A DNA stretch of 16,989 bases from Dehalococcoidia bacterium UBA6627 (GTDB taxonomy: Bacteria > Chloroflexota > Dehalococcoidia > UBA2979). The notes below the pieces were generated by a model that saw nothing but the letters and a program-made list of their open reading frames with translations, did not search any database and was not told the DNA's origin. The translations under genes and the position numbers were made by a program. The stretch covers positions 1 through 16,989 of the forward strand of contig DKLZ01000068.1 of the NCBI GenBank assembly GCA_002455955.1, in the 5' to 3' direction. Of the stretch, positions 1 through 7,979 are shown piece by piece; within the stretch, counting starts at the first letter, position 1; each line of letters starts with the position of its first letter.

Positions 1-356
1 TCCTCAATTTCCGCGAGCAGTTTGAGAGTTTGGTGGCGAGCACCTGCCAGATCATGCGTGATTTGCGGTGGGATTAGTTTTTTCGGAAGTTCGCGATTGT
101 TAATCGATTCGGAACGTGCACTTGCGAGGTCCAATCGTTCGTTTTGTGCAAGTGATGCTAGAGCGTGTCCAAGAGTGTATTGGTAGTCATGATCTGGGAG
201 AGTTTGGTCTTCAATAGCTAAACCGACTGGTTTGCGGAAGTCGCTTTCAGTGCGCTCAGATAGTGCACCGATAAGAGCATCGTGTGATCGTTCGAGACGA
301 TCTATCAGCATCTTAGTGGCGTTGCCATCCCTAGCTTCGTTGGTGTCAGAAATCAT
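1..356 (-). CDS. DinB-like four-helix protein, 3' end beyond window (partial)
   Basis: An open frame starts with ATG at 354-356 and stays open to the left edge, giving 118 residues with no stop. The start overlaps the TGA of the upstream gene (ATGA), so the two are probably co-transcribed and translationally coupled. The protein opens with a polar stretch, then an amphipathic helix (LIDRLERSHDALIGAL, about residues 17-32). A later helix carries His and Glu (LGHALASLAQNE, about 62-73), and a segment near 100-118 begins PPQITHDLAGARHQTL. This pattern resembles DinB/DUF664-type metal-binding four-helix bundles, which include thiol-dependent transferases and many proteins of unknown role. The C-terminal part, where another conserved His would lie, is outside the window. 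The frame is convincing; the family call is tentative and no substrate can be named. Confidence 0.7.
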   Translation of the reverse strand, partial: MISDTNEARDGNATKMLIDRLERSHDALIGALSERTESDFRKPVGLAIEDQTLPDHDYQYTLGHALASLAQNERLDLASARSESINNRELPKKLIPPQITHDLAGARHQTLKLLAEIE

Positions 357-1090
357 GTCCCACTGGCCACCAGAAAGACTGTTGTTGTGTTGTTGTACTC
401 ATCCATTTCTTCGATTCTATCGAGGCGGTCTAACTTAATCAGGTATGACCCGTTGGTAGTGATCTGCAAACCGGTATCGATCGTAGCGGTTCTATGCGGC
501 AGAAGGATGGTTTCTTGAGTATTGAGTAAGCCGATGAGATTTCCACTTGCTCCGGTCACTTGTAATCCGATTGCCCCAATGAATCGACCGCTGCCGATGT
601 TTTCAATCACAAGAGTGAGATTACCGTTCGGTAGCAGGAACGCATCGATGATTGTGAGGTCAGGTAACGGATTCGTTTCGGGATACGGTACGATACTTGA
701 ATCACCGATGTTTGCTTCGGCAGCCGAAGTGATATCTACCGCAGCGAGGTCACCGCGTTCGATGTTGAAATGTGTGACTGGTGCCCAGCCTTTAATGTTT
801 GTCCCAACAGGATAGGAAAGGTGTAGCCATTCCGAGTCGACCGTGCGACCGGAGACATGAGCGATTTCCTGAGTAGGAATGATAACCGTGACTGCGGATT
901 GACGGTCAGGGGTGACTCGAAGGTTGGTAGTGAGCATTGCTCGCACAAGAACACCGTCAAAATTTGCAAATGGCTCAGCTACCACGGCGTCAACGGTGTT
1001 TGAATGAGTCTTGTCAGCGTTGTGATCTATTGCTGTGATCGCTGCCACCGTAAGTGTGGCGATCAGAATGATCGCGACTCCGACGATCAT
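353..1090 (-). CDS. Membrane-anchored SH3-like plus CARDB domain protein
   Basis: This 245-residue frame starts at the ATG at 1088-1090. Residues 1-20 are strongly hydrophobic, fitting an uncleaved signal anchor or signal peptide, so the rest should face outside the cytoplasmic membrane. Residues about 48-112 look like a bacterial SH3 fold (start VRAMLTTNLRVTPD, then a WLHLSYP strand and a GWAP turn). Residues about 143-241 look like a CARDB domain, an immunoglobulin-like adhesion fold (PDLTIIDAFLLPNGNLTLVIEN, then an EYNNTTTVFLV end strand). Both folds usually bind ligands or other surface polymers; the ligand here is unknown. The true start may be upstream: a perfect AAGGAGG lies at 1120-1126, 29 nt before this ATG, and an in-frame ACG sits 5 nt from it. 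The stop overlaps the DinB-like start by 4 nt. Confidence 0.8.
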   Translation of the reverse strand: MIVGVAIILIATLTVAAITAIDHNADKTHSNTVDAVVAEPFANFDGVLVRAMLTTNLRVTPDRQSAVTVIIPTQEIAHVSGRTVDSEWLHLSYPVGTNIKGWAPVTHFNIERGDLAAVDITSAAEANIGDSSIVPYPETNPLPDLTIIDAFLLPNGNLTLVIENIGSGRFIGAIGLQVTGASGNLIGLLNTQETILLPHRTATIDTGLQITTNGSYLIKLDRLDRIEEMDEYNNTTTVFLVASGT

Positions 1091-1382
1091 CGGTGCGTTT
1101 AACTGGCGGTTCGTACCGTCCTCCTTATGTGTTCTAGACGCTTGAGCTAACAGTGTTCGCGATGCCGAATGGCAACTAACGATTCCACATGGTGTCTCGT
1201 GAAGTGACTGAAGCGCAATAGAAGTGGCAGTGATTGAGTTGACTGTTCAGTCGATACAGCATTCCGTAGGCAACTTAAATCGGAAAGTTCACTAATCCGT
1301 ACAGCTTCTGATATGGATGTAGAGAATTTCGATTGTCTTTTCGGACAGAGTGATCTCAAGGATTTCGAGTGAACGTTGATTA
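1091..1382. other. 292-nt gap without a convincing gene
   Basis: This gap lies between the dgt stop and the SH3/CARDB gene. It holds the strong ribosome-binding site at 1120-1126. A poor-to-fair minus-strand promoter candidate has TTGAGA at 1354-1359, a 16-nt spacer and GACAAT at 1332-1337. A 12-nt perfect palindrome (GACTG-TT-CAGTC) lies at 1241-1252. A minus-strand open frame of 70 codons (1147-1359) begins with TTG without any ribosome-binding site and looks like low-complexity chance coding; I do not call it. The gap length suggests that the two downstream genes have their own promoter and a long leader, but this is inference. Confidence 0.4.
1120..1126 (-). promoter_or_regulatory. Strong Shine-Dalgarno upstream of the SH3/CARDB gene
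   Basis: On the minus strand the sequence AAGGAGG is a full anti-16S match. It is followed after 5 nt (1115-1119) by ACG at 1112-1114, which is in frame with the annotated gene. The next in-frame ATG is 29 nt from the motif, too far for normal use. No ATG, GTG or TTG lies at the proper spacing. It decides against the ATG at 1088-1090 if ACG can initiate in this organism. Confidence 0.55.
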
Positions 1383-2411
1383 TTAGAGCAGTTTTAACAC
1401 TCGAGCTTGATCGAGCGCGTAGTGGTCCGTCATCCCTGAAATGTAATCAGCTGCTCGGCGCCAAACTGGATCCTGAGGTAACGACCAACCGCTGATATCG
1501 TCAGGGTTGCTCATGTAATACTCGAAGAGCGTCGTGATGACAGACTGGCCGAGCGCAGCACCTTCTAAAGTGCGCTCGTGACCGTAAACCCGTTCGAACA
1601 TGAAGTCGCGTAGTTTATCGATGGCTTCAAGTGCTATGGGGTTAAGGCAGATCGTCGGATGGTCCGTCTCGAATGTACGCATGGATGCGAGCACACAACT
1701 TGTTACGAGTGCCTCAATGCGAGTTGAATGATCATCCCCAAGGACGTCTCGTGAAAGGCGAGGTAGATAAGCTTCAGCGATGAGCTCTGCACGGATCGAA
1801 TCCTGAATGTCATGGTTCAGGTAGGCGATCGAGTCGGAGAGTTTAACAATTTCGCCTTCAAGTGTTGATGGCTGTCCCCAACCGTCCTCGCTCGTTACAG
1901 AGGCACGTCCCTTCGAATGGCAAAGGATGCCGTCGCGAGTTTCGTACATAAGGTTGAGACCTTGTCCATCGCGCTCAAGGCTGTCAACGATTCTGAGTGA
2001 TTGTTCATTATGTCGAAATCCATCTGGTAGCAACCGAGCTAGCTGTTCCTCACCTGCATGCCCGAATGGAGTGTGACCTAGGTCATGGCCAAGCGCGATT
2101 GCTTCGGTAAGGTCCTCGTTGAGATTAAGCGCACGTGCGATCGTGCGAGCGATTTGCTGAACTTCGATAGTGTGAGTCATTCGTGTGACAACGTGGTCGG
2201 AATCGGGAGTAACAAAGACTTGTGTCTTGTGCTTCAGACGGCGGAAAGCTCGGGTATGGATAATGCGATCACGGTCGAGCTGGTACGCGAGACGTAGCGG
2301 CTCTAGTTCTTCTGCGCGTTCACGCCCTTTCGAAGTTGTTTCACGGGCAGCAACCCGCGATAGCCACGACTCGCGCGCTTCGAGATCCTGTCGCACACTA
2401 TCGAGGTTCAT
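1383..2411 (-). CDS. dgt: Deoxyguanosinetriphosphate triphosphohydrolase-like HD protein
   Basis: This 342-residue cytoplasmic enzyme should split dGTP (or other dNTPs) into the nucleoside and triphosphate, tuning dNTP pools and genome fidelity. The HD-domain metal ligands are visible: H80 in TRMTHTIEV, H109-D110 in ALGHDLGHTPFGHAGE, and D193 in LSDSIAYLNHDI. The N-terminal RDRIIHTRAFRRLKHKTQVF block (about 47-66) is typical of the dGTPase family, and the length fits its shorter, type 2-like members. The start is the ATG at 2409-2411; no good Shine-Dalgarno is visible before it (CTCTTAATCCCTC). The gene is divergent from ppdK across 178 nt and is followed by a 292-nt gap, so it may be transcribed alone. 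Substrate preference among dNTPs cannot be read from sequence. Confidence 0.93.
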   Translation of the reverse strand: MNLDSVRQDLEARESWLSRVAARETTSKGRERAEELEPLRLAYQLDRDRIIHTRAFRRLKHKTQVFVTPDSDHVVTRMTHTIEVQQIARTIARALNLNEDLTEAIALGHDLGHTPFGHAGEEQLARLLPDGFRHNEQSLRIVDSLERDGQGLNLMYETRDGILCHSKGRASVTSEDGWGQPSTLEGEIVKLSDSIAYLNHDIQDSIRAELIAEAYLPRLSRDVLGDDHSTRIEALVTSCVLASMRTFETDHPTICLNPIALEAIDKLRDFMFERVYGHERTLEGAALGQSVITTLFEYYMSNPDDISGWSLPQDPVWRRAADYISGMTDHYALDQARVLKLL

Positions 2412-2589
2412 GAGGGATTAAGAGGCTGCGAGGTCATTTTCTGAGTCTGCAAGCGCTCTTCGACACTGTCCAGTGCGATAATCTTCTTGGATGAATTCGT
2501 TACTCCTCTATAATCCGAGTCGGCGTCTATCTTTTGTACGTGAGTGTTGAATGATTCACTGCGTTTAAGAGTGGTGATGTTGGTGGCAG
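2412..2589. other. Divergent dgt-ppdK intergenic region
   Basis: These 178 nt separate two genes reading away from each other. A clear plus-strand promoter is present (2487-2514), giving a leader of about 70-90 nt to ppdK. I found no equally good minus-strand promoter for dgt and no clear operator palindrome. A 69-codon minus-strand frame spanning 2408-2617 is an upstream overlap of dgt in another frame and is not supported as a gene. Confidence 0.55.
2487..2514 (+). promoter_or_regulatory. Sigma70-type promoter for ppdK
   Basis: TTGGAT at 2487-2492 (4 of 6 match to TTGACA) is followed by a 16-nt spacer and a perfect TATAAT at 2509-2514. Transcription would begin near 2521. The placement, directly upstream of a lone plus-strand gene with no other upstream gene, makes it the best promoter in the window. 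Confidence 0.7.
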
Positions 2590-5328
2590 ATGATCGAGGG
2601 GGAAGTATTGACAACAATCGCTGAGGGTTCCCACGTCGCTACTGAATCAGAAAAACTCGTTTATTTCTTTAGTGGCCCACGCTCTGATGGAAGTCAGAGT
2701 TTACGTAACCTCCTGGGTGGGAAAGGGAGCGCTCTCGCTGAAATGAGCTCGCTTGGAATTCCTGTACCTCCTGGATTCACGATTACGACTAATGTTTGTA
2801 ATTCCTATTACAACCTCGGGAAGACATATCCTGAACGTCTCGATTTCGAAGTTCGAGAAAGCCTCATTGAGATCGAAGATCTTGTTGGAAGCAGATTCGG
2901 AGACTCCGAAAATCCTCTGCTGGTCTCCGTTCGTTCAGGTGCTCGTGTTTCTATGCCTGGGATGATGGACACAATTCTGAACCTGGGACTGAATGATGTA
3001 ACGGTAGAAGGGCTCGCGAAACAATCAGGAGATGCCAGATTCGCCTATGACTCCTATCGCCGTTTAGTTCAGATGTACGGCGATGTGGTGTTAGGTGTAG
3101 GGAAACGCGAAGATACTGATACTGACCCATATGAAGAGTTACTTGAAGCAAAAAAGCATTCACGTGGTGTCGTGAACGATACTGACCTCGATGCTGCAGC
3201 ATTGAAGGAGCTGGTAGGCGAATACAAGGAACTAATTCGCGATCGTGGTGGTGAATTCCCCGAAGATCCTTGGGTGCAACTCTGGGGTGCAATCGGCTCG
3301 GTTTTTGAAAGCTGGGAGAATCCACGCGCTGTCTTTTACCGTGATCAGTACGGTTATCCCTCCAGCTGGGGCACGGCAGTCAATGTTCAGGCAATGGTAT
3401 TTGGGAACCTCGGTGACGATTGTGCTACAGGGGTCTTATTCACCCGTAATCCATCGACTGGTGAGCGGCAATTATTTGGGGAATGTCTCATCAATGCGCA
3501 GGGTGAAGATGTCGTTGCAGGTATTCGGACGCCACAGCCTATCACCGCGGCCGAAAGCGATAGCAGTGGACTTTTGTCGTTAGAAGAAATGATGCCAGAG
3601 GTTTATGAAGAGCTTGCCTCTGCATGCGATCGACTCGAACGCCACTTTCAGGACATGCAGGACATCGAATTTACGGTTCAGCAAGGCAAGCTTTGGATTC
3701 TTCAGACACGCAGTGGCAAGCGGTCCGGGCGTGCGATGCTGAAGATAGCAGTCGATCTTGCTGATGAGCACTTAATGACCGAGCGGGAAGCGCTCATGAG
3801 ACTCGAACCTGAGCAACTTGAAGGACTTTTGCACCCAGTGTTTGAGGATGGTGTCGATCGACATGTGATAGCGAAAGGTCTCCCAGCTTCTCCAGGTGCG
3901 GCAGTGGGTCGAGTGGTTTTTCGTCCCGTTGATGTTGTAGAGGCATCCAAACGTGGAGAGAGCACGATCCTCGTGCGTGACGAGACGAGCCCGGAAGATA
4001 TCGAGGGGATGGTTGACGCACGAGGAATCTTGACGGCTCGTGGAGGCATGACTTCACATGCAGCGGTAGTTGCTCGAGGAATGGGGAAATGTTGTGTTGT
4101 CGGTTCTACTCAATTACAGATCGACTACACGAAGCGGCAATTTAGCACGCTGGAAGAGGGTGGAGAGAGCGTCACGGTTCGAGAAGGTGACATAATCTCA
4201 CTCGATGGTAGTACTGGTGAAGTAATGCTAGGAGACTTGGCGTTAGCAACAAGTCAATTTCCCCCAGAGTTTAATCGAGTGATGGAGTGGGTTGATGCTG
4301 CTCGTCGGATGAAGGTACGAGCGAATGCTGACACCCCGGAGGATGCGAAGCGGGCGCGCGAATTTGGTGCAGAAGGAATTGGGCTCTGCAGGACAGAGCA
4401 TATGTTTTTCGGCTCAGATCGAATCTTAGCCGTCCGACAGATGATTCTTTCTGAAGGAGCGGAGGCGCGCCGCGATGCCTTAGCCAAGATTCTGCCGATG
4501 CAACGTGATGATTTCATCGGAATTCTGCGTGCTATGTCTCCGTACCCGGTCACTATTCGTTTGTTGGATCCTCCACTGCACGAGTTCTTACCAAATGAAG
4601 CAGAGGAAATTAACGAAGTTGCTGCGGCCCTCGAGCTACCTTCTGCCGAAGTTACGCGACGTGTTGATCTGTTGCGTGAACAAAACCCAATGCTTGGTCA
4701 TCGAGGTGTGCGTCTCGGTGTGACATCTCCTGAAATCTACGAGGTACAGGTTAGAGCCGTGATTGAAGGCGCCTGTGAGCTCGCCAATGAAGGTGTTGAT
4801 GTAACTCCTGAGATAATGATTCCGCTCGTCGGGATGCCAGAAGAGCTCCGCTTACTTCGTGAGCGGGCGGTCAATATCGCCGAACAGGTTATGCGAGAAC
4901 AGGGGATAGATATTGACTACTCGATCGGAACGATGATCGAACTACCGCGGGCGTGTGTCATAGCGAACCAGATTGCAGAACACGCTGATTTTTTCTCGTT
5001 CGGTACGAACGACCTGACTCAGACAACTTTTGGTCTGTCACGCGATGATGCTAATCGCTTTTTGCCCTTTTATCTTGAGCAGCATCTGCTTGAAGTTGAT
5101 CCGTTTGTGCAAGTCGATCGTGAAGGTGTTGGTGGGTTGATCAAGCTTGGCATCGAGCGTGGGAAGTCAGTACGAGAGCATCTTAAAATCGGCGTCTGCG
5201 GAGAGCACGGCGGTGATCCAGTCTCGATTGAATTTTTCGAACAGCAAGGCTTTGATTACATATCGTGCTCACCTTATCGCGTACCGATTGCTCGTCTCGC
5301 GGCGGCACAGTCAACTTTGAAGGCGTAG
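2590..5328 (+). CDS. ppdK: Pyruvate, phosphate dikinase
   Basis: This cytoplasmic enzyme interconverts pyruvate + ATP + Pi and PEP + AMP + PPi, linking glycolysis and gluconeogenesis. From the first ATG it has 912 residues, some 35-40 more than the usual ~875. The ATP-grasp domain begins about residue 27 (VYFFSGPRSDG, then GGKGSALAEM, with VSVRSGARVSMPGMMDT near 116-132). The swivel domain carries the phospho-histidine motif GGMTSHAAVVARG with H490. The TIM-barrel PEP/pyruvate domain contains GIGLCRTEHMF, SFGTNDLTQ and the catalytic CGEHGGDP with C870. A TTG at 2608-2610 preceded by GAGGGGG with 5-nt spacing is a better start than the ATG at 2590 and would give a 906-residue protein with the family-typical short N-terminus. 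The gene stands alone on the plus strand with its own promoter and converges on glmS. Confidence 0.97.
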   Translation: MIEGEVLTTIAEGSHVATESEKLVYFFSGPRSDGSQSLRNLLGGKGSALAEMSSLGIPVPPGFTITTNVCNSYYNLGKTYPERLDFEVRESLIEIEDLVGSRFGDSENPLLVSVRSGARVSMPGMMDTILNLGLNDVTVEGLAKQSGDARFAYDSYRRLVQMYGDVVLGVGKREDTDTDPYEELLEAKKHSRGVVNDTDLDAAALKELVGEYKELIRDRGGEFPEDPWVQLWGAIGSVFESWENPRAVFYRDQYGYPSSWGTAVNVQAMVFGNLGDDCATGVLFTRNPSTGERQLFGECLINAQGEDVVAGIRTPQPITAAESDSSGLLSLEEMMPEVYEELASACDRLERHFQDMQDIEFTVQQGKLWILQTRSGKRSGRAMLKIAVDLADEHLMTEREALMRLEPEQLEGLLHPVFEDGVDRHVIAKGLPASPGAAVGRVVFRPVDVVEASKRGESTILVRDETSPEDIEGMVDARGILTARGGMTSHAAVVARGMGKCCVVGSTQLQIDYTKRQFSTLEEGGESVTVREGDIISLDGSTGEVMLGDLALATSQFPPEFNRVMEWVDAARRMKVRANADTPEDAKRAREFGAEGIGLCRTEHMFFGSDRILAVRQMILSEGAEARRDALAKILPMQRDDFIGILRAMSPYPVTIRLLDPPLHEFLPNEAEEINEVAAALELPSAEVTRRVDLLREQNPMLGHRGVRLGVTSPEIYEVQVRAVIEGACELANEGVDVTPEIMIPLVGMPEELRLLRERAVNIAEQVMREQGIDIDYSIGTMIELPRACVIANQIAEHADFFSFGTNDLTQTTFGLSRDDANRFLPFYLEQHLLEVDPFVQVDREGVGGLIKLGIERGKSVREHLKIGVCGEHGGDPVSIEFFEQQGFDYISCSPYRVPIARLAAAQSTLKA
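2596..2602 (+). promoter_or_regulatory. Shine-Dalgarno that favours the TTG start of ppdK
   Basis: GAGGGGG lies 5 nt before an in-frame TTG at 2608-2610, whereas the ATG at 2590-2592 has only the weak GGTGGCAG before it. This supports initiation at 2608 and a protein six residues shorter. Confidence 0.55.
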
Positions 5329-5393
5329 ACCTTCTGGCTAGTTGTTCGTTAGTGTTGGCAGCATTGCTGCTACGGTCGGGCGGTCGTTGGAAA
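5329..5393. terminator. Convergent ppdK/glmS end region with weak hairpin
   Basis: Only 65 nt separate the two converging stops. They contain a perfect 5-bp inverted repeat (GCAGC-ATT-GCTGC, 5358-5370) that could act on both strands. No U-tract follows on either side, so intrinsic termination is uncertain; the position is the main argument. Confidence 0.3.
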
Positions 5394-7232
5394 CTATTCC
5401 ACGGTTACAGTTTTCGCTAGATTCCTCGGCTGGTCGATATTCTCATTACGTTCTAGAGCGATGTAGTACGCAAGCAATTGCAGAGGGACGACAGTGACGA
5501 TCGGTGCAAGTAGAGGATCGATCGCAGGTATTTCGATCACATCGTCGGCAAGATCGTTCAGGGAGCGGTCACCTTGCGAAACGACGGCAATCACTGAGCC
5601 GTTTCGTGCTCTTACCTGTTCGATATTCGACCGCATTTTTTCGAAGACTGAGTCACGAGGTGTGATCGCGACGGTTGGGGTTGAAGGATCAATGAGAGCG
5701 ATTGGTCCGTGCTTCATCTCACCTGCTGCGTAGCCTTCGGCATGGATGTAAGAAACTTCCTTGAGCTTGAGGGCGCCCTCCATGGCTATCGGGAGGCCAA
5801 GCCCGCGACCGAGGAACAGGAAGTTATCAAACTTGGCGTAACGGCTGGCGATTTCTTCGATCTGCGGTGATAAGTCGAGTGCTTGACCGATTGCGAATGG
5901 TAGATGAAGTGCAGCCTCGATCTGAAGGCGTTCGAGATCAGAGTCAAGGCTACCTCGAGCATGTCCAAGGTAGAGTGCGAGAGCATGCAGCAGCAGCATT
6001 GAGGAAGTCATTGTTTTAGTACTGGCAACGGCGATCTCGGCCCCAGCGCGGAGGTATAGGGTGCCATCGGCAACACGAGTGGTTTGTGCACCAGGCGTAT
6101 TACAGAGGGTGATTTGTAAACATCCAGCACGCTTTGCTTCGTCCATTGCGGCTAGTGTGTCGACAGTCTCGCCCGATTGAGCGACAGAGACGACCAGAGT
6201 CCGTTCGTCGAGTACAGGTTCGCGATAACGGAATTCTGCAGCGTTGTCGATTTCCGACGGAATGCGAGCAAATCGCTCAAAATAATGTCGCCCGACGAGT
6301 GTTGCATTTGAAGAAGTTCCCATGCCGATCAGTACGGCACGGTCGATTGACTTGATTTGTTCGATTGTGAAGGGTAATTCGTCGAAGGCGACTTGCGCAG
6401 GATTGAGGAGGTACCTACCGCGCATTGCATCAAGCACAGTGTCCGGCTGTTCGCGAATCTCTTTAAGCATGAAATGCTTGTAGCGGCCACGAGCAGGTGT
6501 GACATAGTCGTCAGGTACTGTCTCGACTGTTTTCTTTATCTCTTCCCCATTGGCATCGATGAAGGCTGCTCCGTTCGCCTCGATGTCGACGAATTCACCA
6601 GGTTCGAGGAAGGCAACTTCACGAGTGTGCGCGATTAGCGCTCCAATGTCGGATGCAATGTGCATGTCATTGTTGCCGTAACCTACGACGAGACCGCCTG
6701 CGTTCCCTACACGTGCCGCCACGATGCGCCCTGGTTCAGCTCGATGAACGGCCACCAATGAATAGGCCCCCTTCGCTTCGGAGACCGTCGATTTAAGTGC
6801 ATCGAGCAAGTCGGCACCGCCCGTGACGCTGGCAGCAAGCATGTGGGCGAGTACTTCAGAGTCAGTATCAGAAGCAAAGTTACTTGCTGAGAAACGAGCT
6901 CGGAGCGTTTCAAAATTCTCAATAATTCCGTTGTGGACGATCGCAATGATCCCATTCGGGTCGAGATGTGGATGAGCGTTTACATCGTTTGGTTCTCCGT
7001 GGGTCGCCCATCTTGTGTGACCGATAGCTGTAGTAGCGTGAGGTAACTGTTCCGAGGTCAATTTCAGGAGTTCGTCGATTTTGCCCTTTGTGCGAGCAAC
7101 GTAGAACTTGTTGGTATTTTCGATTAGCGCGATGCCCGCAGAGTCATAACCGCGATACTCGAGCCGTCGCAAGCCATCGAGCACAATCGGGCCCGATGAA
7201 TGTTCGCCACTGTAGCCAACGATGCCACACAC
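5394..7232 (-). CDS. glmS: Glutamine--fructose-6-phosphate aminotransferase (isomerizing)
   Basis: GlmS makes glucosamine-6-phosphate from fructose-6-phosphate and glutamine, the first committed step to UDP-GlcNAc. The 612-residue length is normal. A GTG start is followed at once by the nucleophile C2 (MCGIVGYSG). The class II amidotransferase domain runs to about residue 225 (R74 in GHTRWATHG, N101-G102, SDTDSE 121-126). Two SIS sugar-isomerase domains follow at about 290-425 and 460-600, with AQSGET at 351-356, KHGPIALID with H508, and the C-terminal PRNLAKTVTVE with K607. Compared with E. coli the segment after AAR (residues 172-193) is two residues longer and reads VGNAGGLVVG instead of a GSPL-type turn. 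The start is 5 nt after the plsC stop, with GGGAG 8 nt upstream, so it is likely the last gene of the minus-strand operon. No glmS ribozyme is seen. Confidence 0.97.
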   Translation of the reverse strand: MCGIVGYSGEHSSGPIVLDGLRRLEYRGYDSAGIALIENTNKFYVARTKGKIDELLKLTSEQLPHATTAIGHTRWATHGEPNDVNAHPHLDPNGIIAIVHNGIIENFETLRARFSASNFASDTDSEVLAHMLAASVTGGADLLDALKSTVSEAKGAYSLVAVHRAEPGRIVAARVGNAGGLVVGYGNNDMHIASDIGALIAHTREVAFLEPGEFVDIEANGAAFIDANGEEIKKTVETVPDDYVTPARGRYKHFMLKEIREQPDTVLDAMRGRYLLNPAQVAFDELPFTIEQIKSIDRAVLIGMGTSSNATLVGRHYFERFARIPSEIDNAAEFRYREPVLDERTLVVSVAQSGETVDTLAAMDEAKRAGCLQITLCNTPGAQTTRVADGTLYLRAGAEIAVASTKTMTSSMLLLHALALYLGHARGSLDSDLERLQIEAALHLPFAIGQALDLSPQIEEIASRYAKFDNFLFLGRGLGLPIAMEGALKLKEVSYIHAEGYAAGEMKHGPIALIDPSTPTVAITPRDSVFEKMRSNIEQVRARNGSVIAVVSQGDRSLNDLADDVIEIPAIDPLLAPIVTVVPLQLLAYYIALERNENIDQPRNLAKTVTVE

Positions 7233-7237
7233 GAATG

Positions 7238-7978
7238 TTACTCCCGGTCCCTTGGTTCCCTGTTGCCCAAGTGTTCATTCTGATCGGTTGTTGCTCGAGC
7301 GGTTACGATCGTGCCTGCAGTCTGATCTCCGTAACAGCCACGTTGATCGGCAGGCAGGAGTGCCGCTATCTCACGCATCATCCGATCAGTTTCGGCTAAA
7401 GCGCTCTGGGTGGTGGAATGTTTGTCTTCTAAGGTGAATGGTTGACCGAACTCGATGCGTATCGACGGTCGCCGACCAATGAGCCACAGAAATGGGAGTG
7501 AACGCCAACGAATCGAGTGACTACCTACGATTGCAACAGGCACAATTTGGGTGTTGGTGAATTGTGCAACCATCGCAGCACCGGGTAATGCCGGCTTTAG
7601 GCCGCGACCATGATTTCGTGTGCCTTCTGGATACATAAGTAGAGCACTGTTGCCTCGAAGGTAGTTTCGTGCGGTGCGTAGTGCACCAAGGTCACCAGAG
7701 TAACGTCGTACAGGAAAGGCACCAACTGCCCAGAAGATCCATCCGATCAATGGAGTTTCGAAGAGTTCACGTTTGGCCATGGCATGTACCCGACGTGGGG
7801 CGAATGAACCGACTAGCGGAGGATCGACGAGGTGTGCATGGTTACACACCAAGATCACTGGTCCTGCACGTGGTACGCGTTCGCGTCCGACAACTTCTAG
7901 AGCGGTGAGGGTGCGGCTAAGAGTGCGGACGCACAAAGTGAGCGTCAGATATACGATCGTTTTGAAGAAATCCTGCAT
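7238..7978 (-). CDS. plsC: 1-acyl-sn-glycerol-3-phosphate acyltransferase (PlsC type)
   Basis: The enzyme moves an acyl group to lysophosphatidic acid, giving phosphatidic acid at the inner face of the membrane. The 246-residue protein has a hydrophobic N-terminus (about residues 5-25) that may sit in the membrane. The family motifs are in order: NHAHLVD with the HX4D pair H47/D52, then FPVRRYSGDLGALRTA near 88-103, YPEGTR at 116-121, and a VPVAIVG motif near 146-152. The C-terminal ~35 residues are polar and poorly conserved. The ATG at 7976-7978 follows the cmk stop after a single base, so translation is probably coupled. The cmk-plsC pairing is common in several phyla and supports both calls. 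Exact acyl-donor use (acyl-ACP or acyl-CoA) cannot be read. Confidence 0.92.
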   Translation of the reverse strand: MQDFFKTIVYLTLTLCVRTLSRTLTALEVVGRERVPRAGPVILVCNHAHLVDPPLVGSFAPRRVHAMAKRELFETPLIGWIFWAVGAFPVRRYSGDLGALRTARNYLRGNSALLMYPEGTRNHGRGLKPALPGAAMVAQFTNTQIVPVAIVGSHSIRWRSLPFLWLIGRRPSIRIEFGQPFTLEDKHSTTQSALAETDRMMREIAALLPADQRGCYGDQTAGTIVTARATTDQNEHLGNREPRDRE

Positions 7979-7979
7979 C

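Noticed and set aside
1147..1359. 70-codon minus-strand frame between dgt and the SH3/CARDB gene
   Set aside because: It has a TTG start without ribosome-binding site, no recognisable motif and Ser/His/Arg-rich chance-like composition.
2608..2613. Perfect TTGACA hexamer inside the ppdK 5' end
   Set aside because: No acceptable -10 hexamer lies 15-19 nt downstream; it is part of the coding sequence.
2408..2617. 69-codon minus-strand frame upstream of dgt
   Set aside because: It overlaps the dgt start and the ppdK promoter and 5' end, in a frame different from dgt, with no family resemblance.
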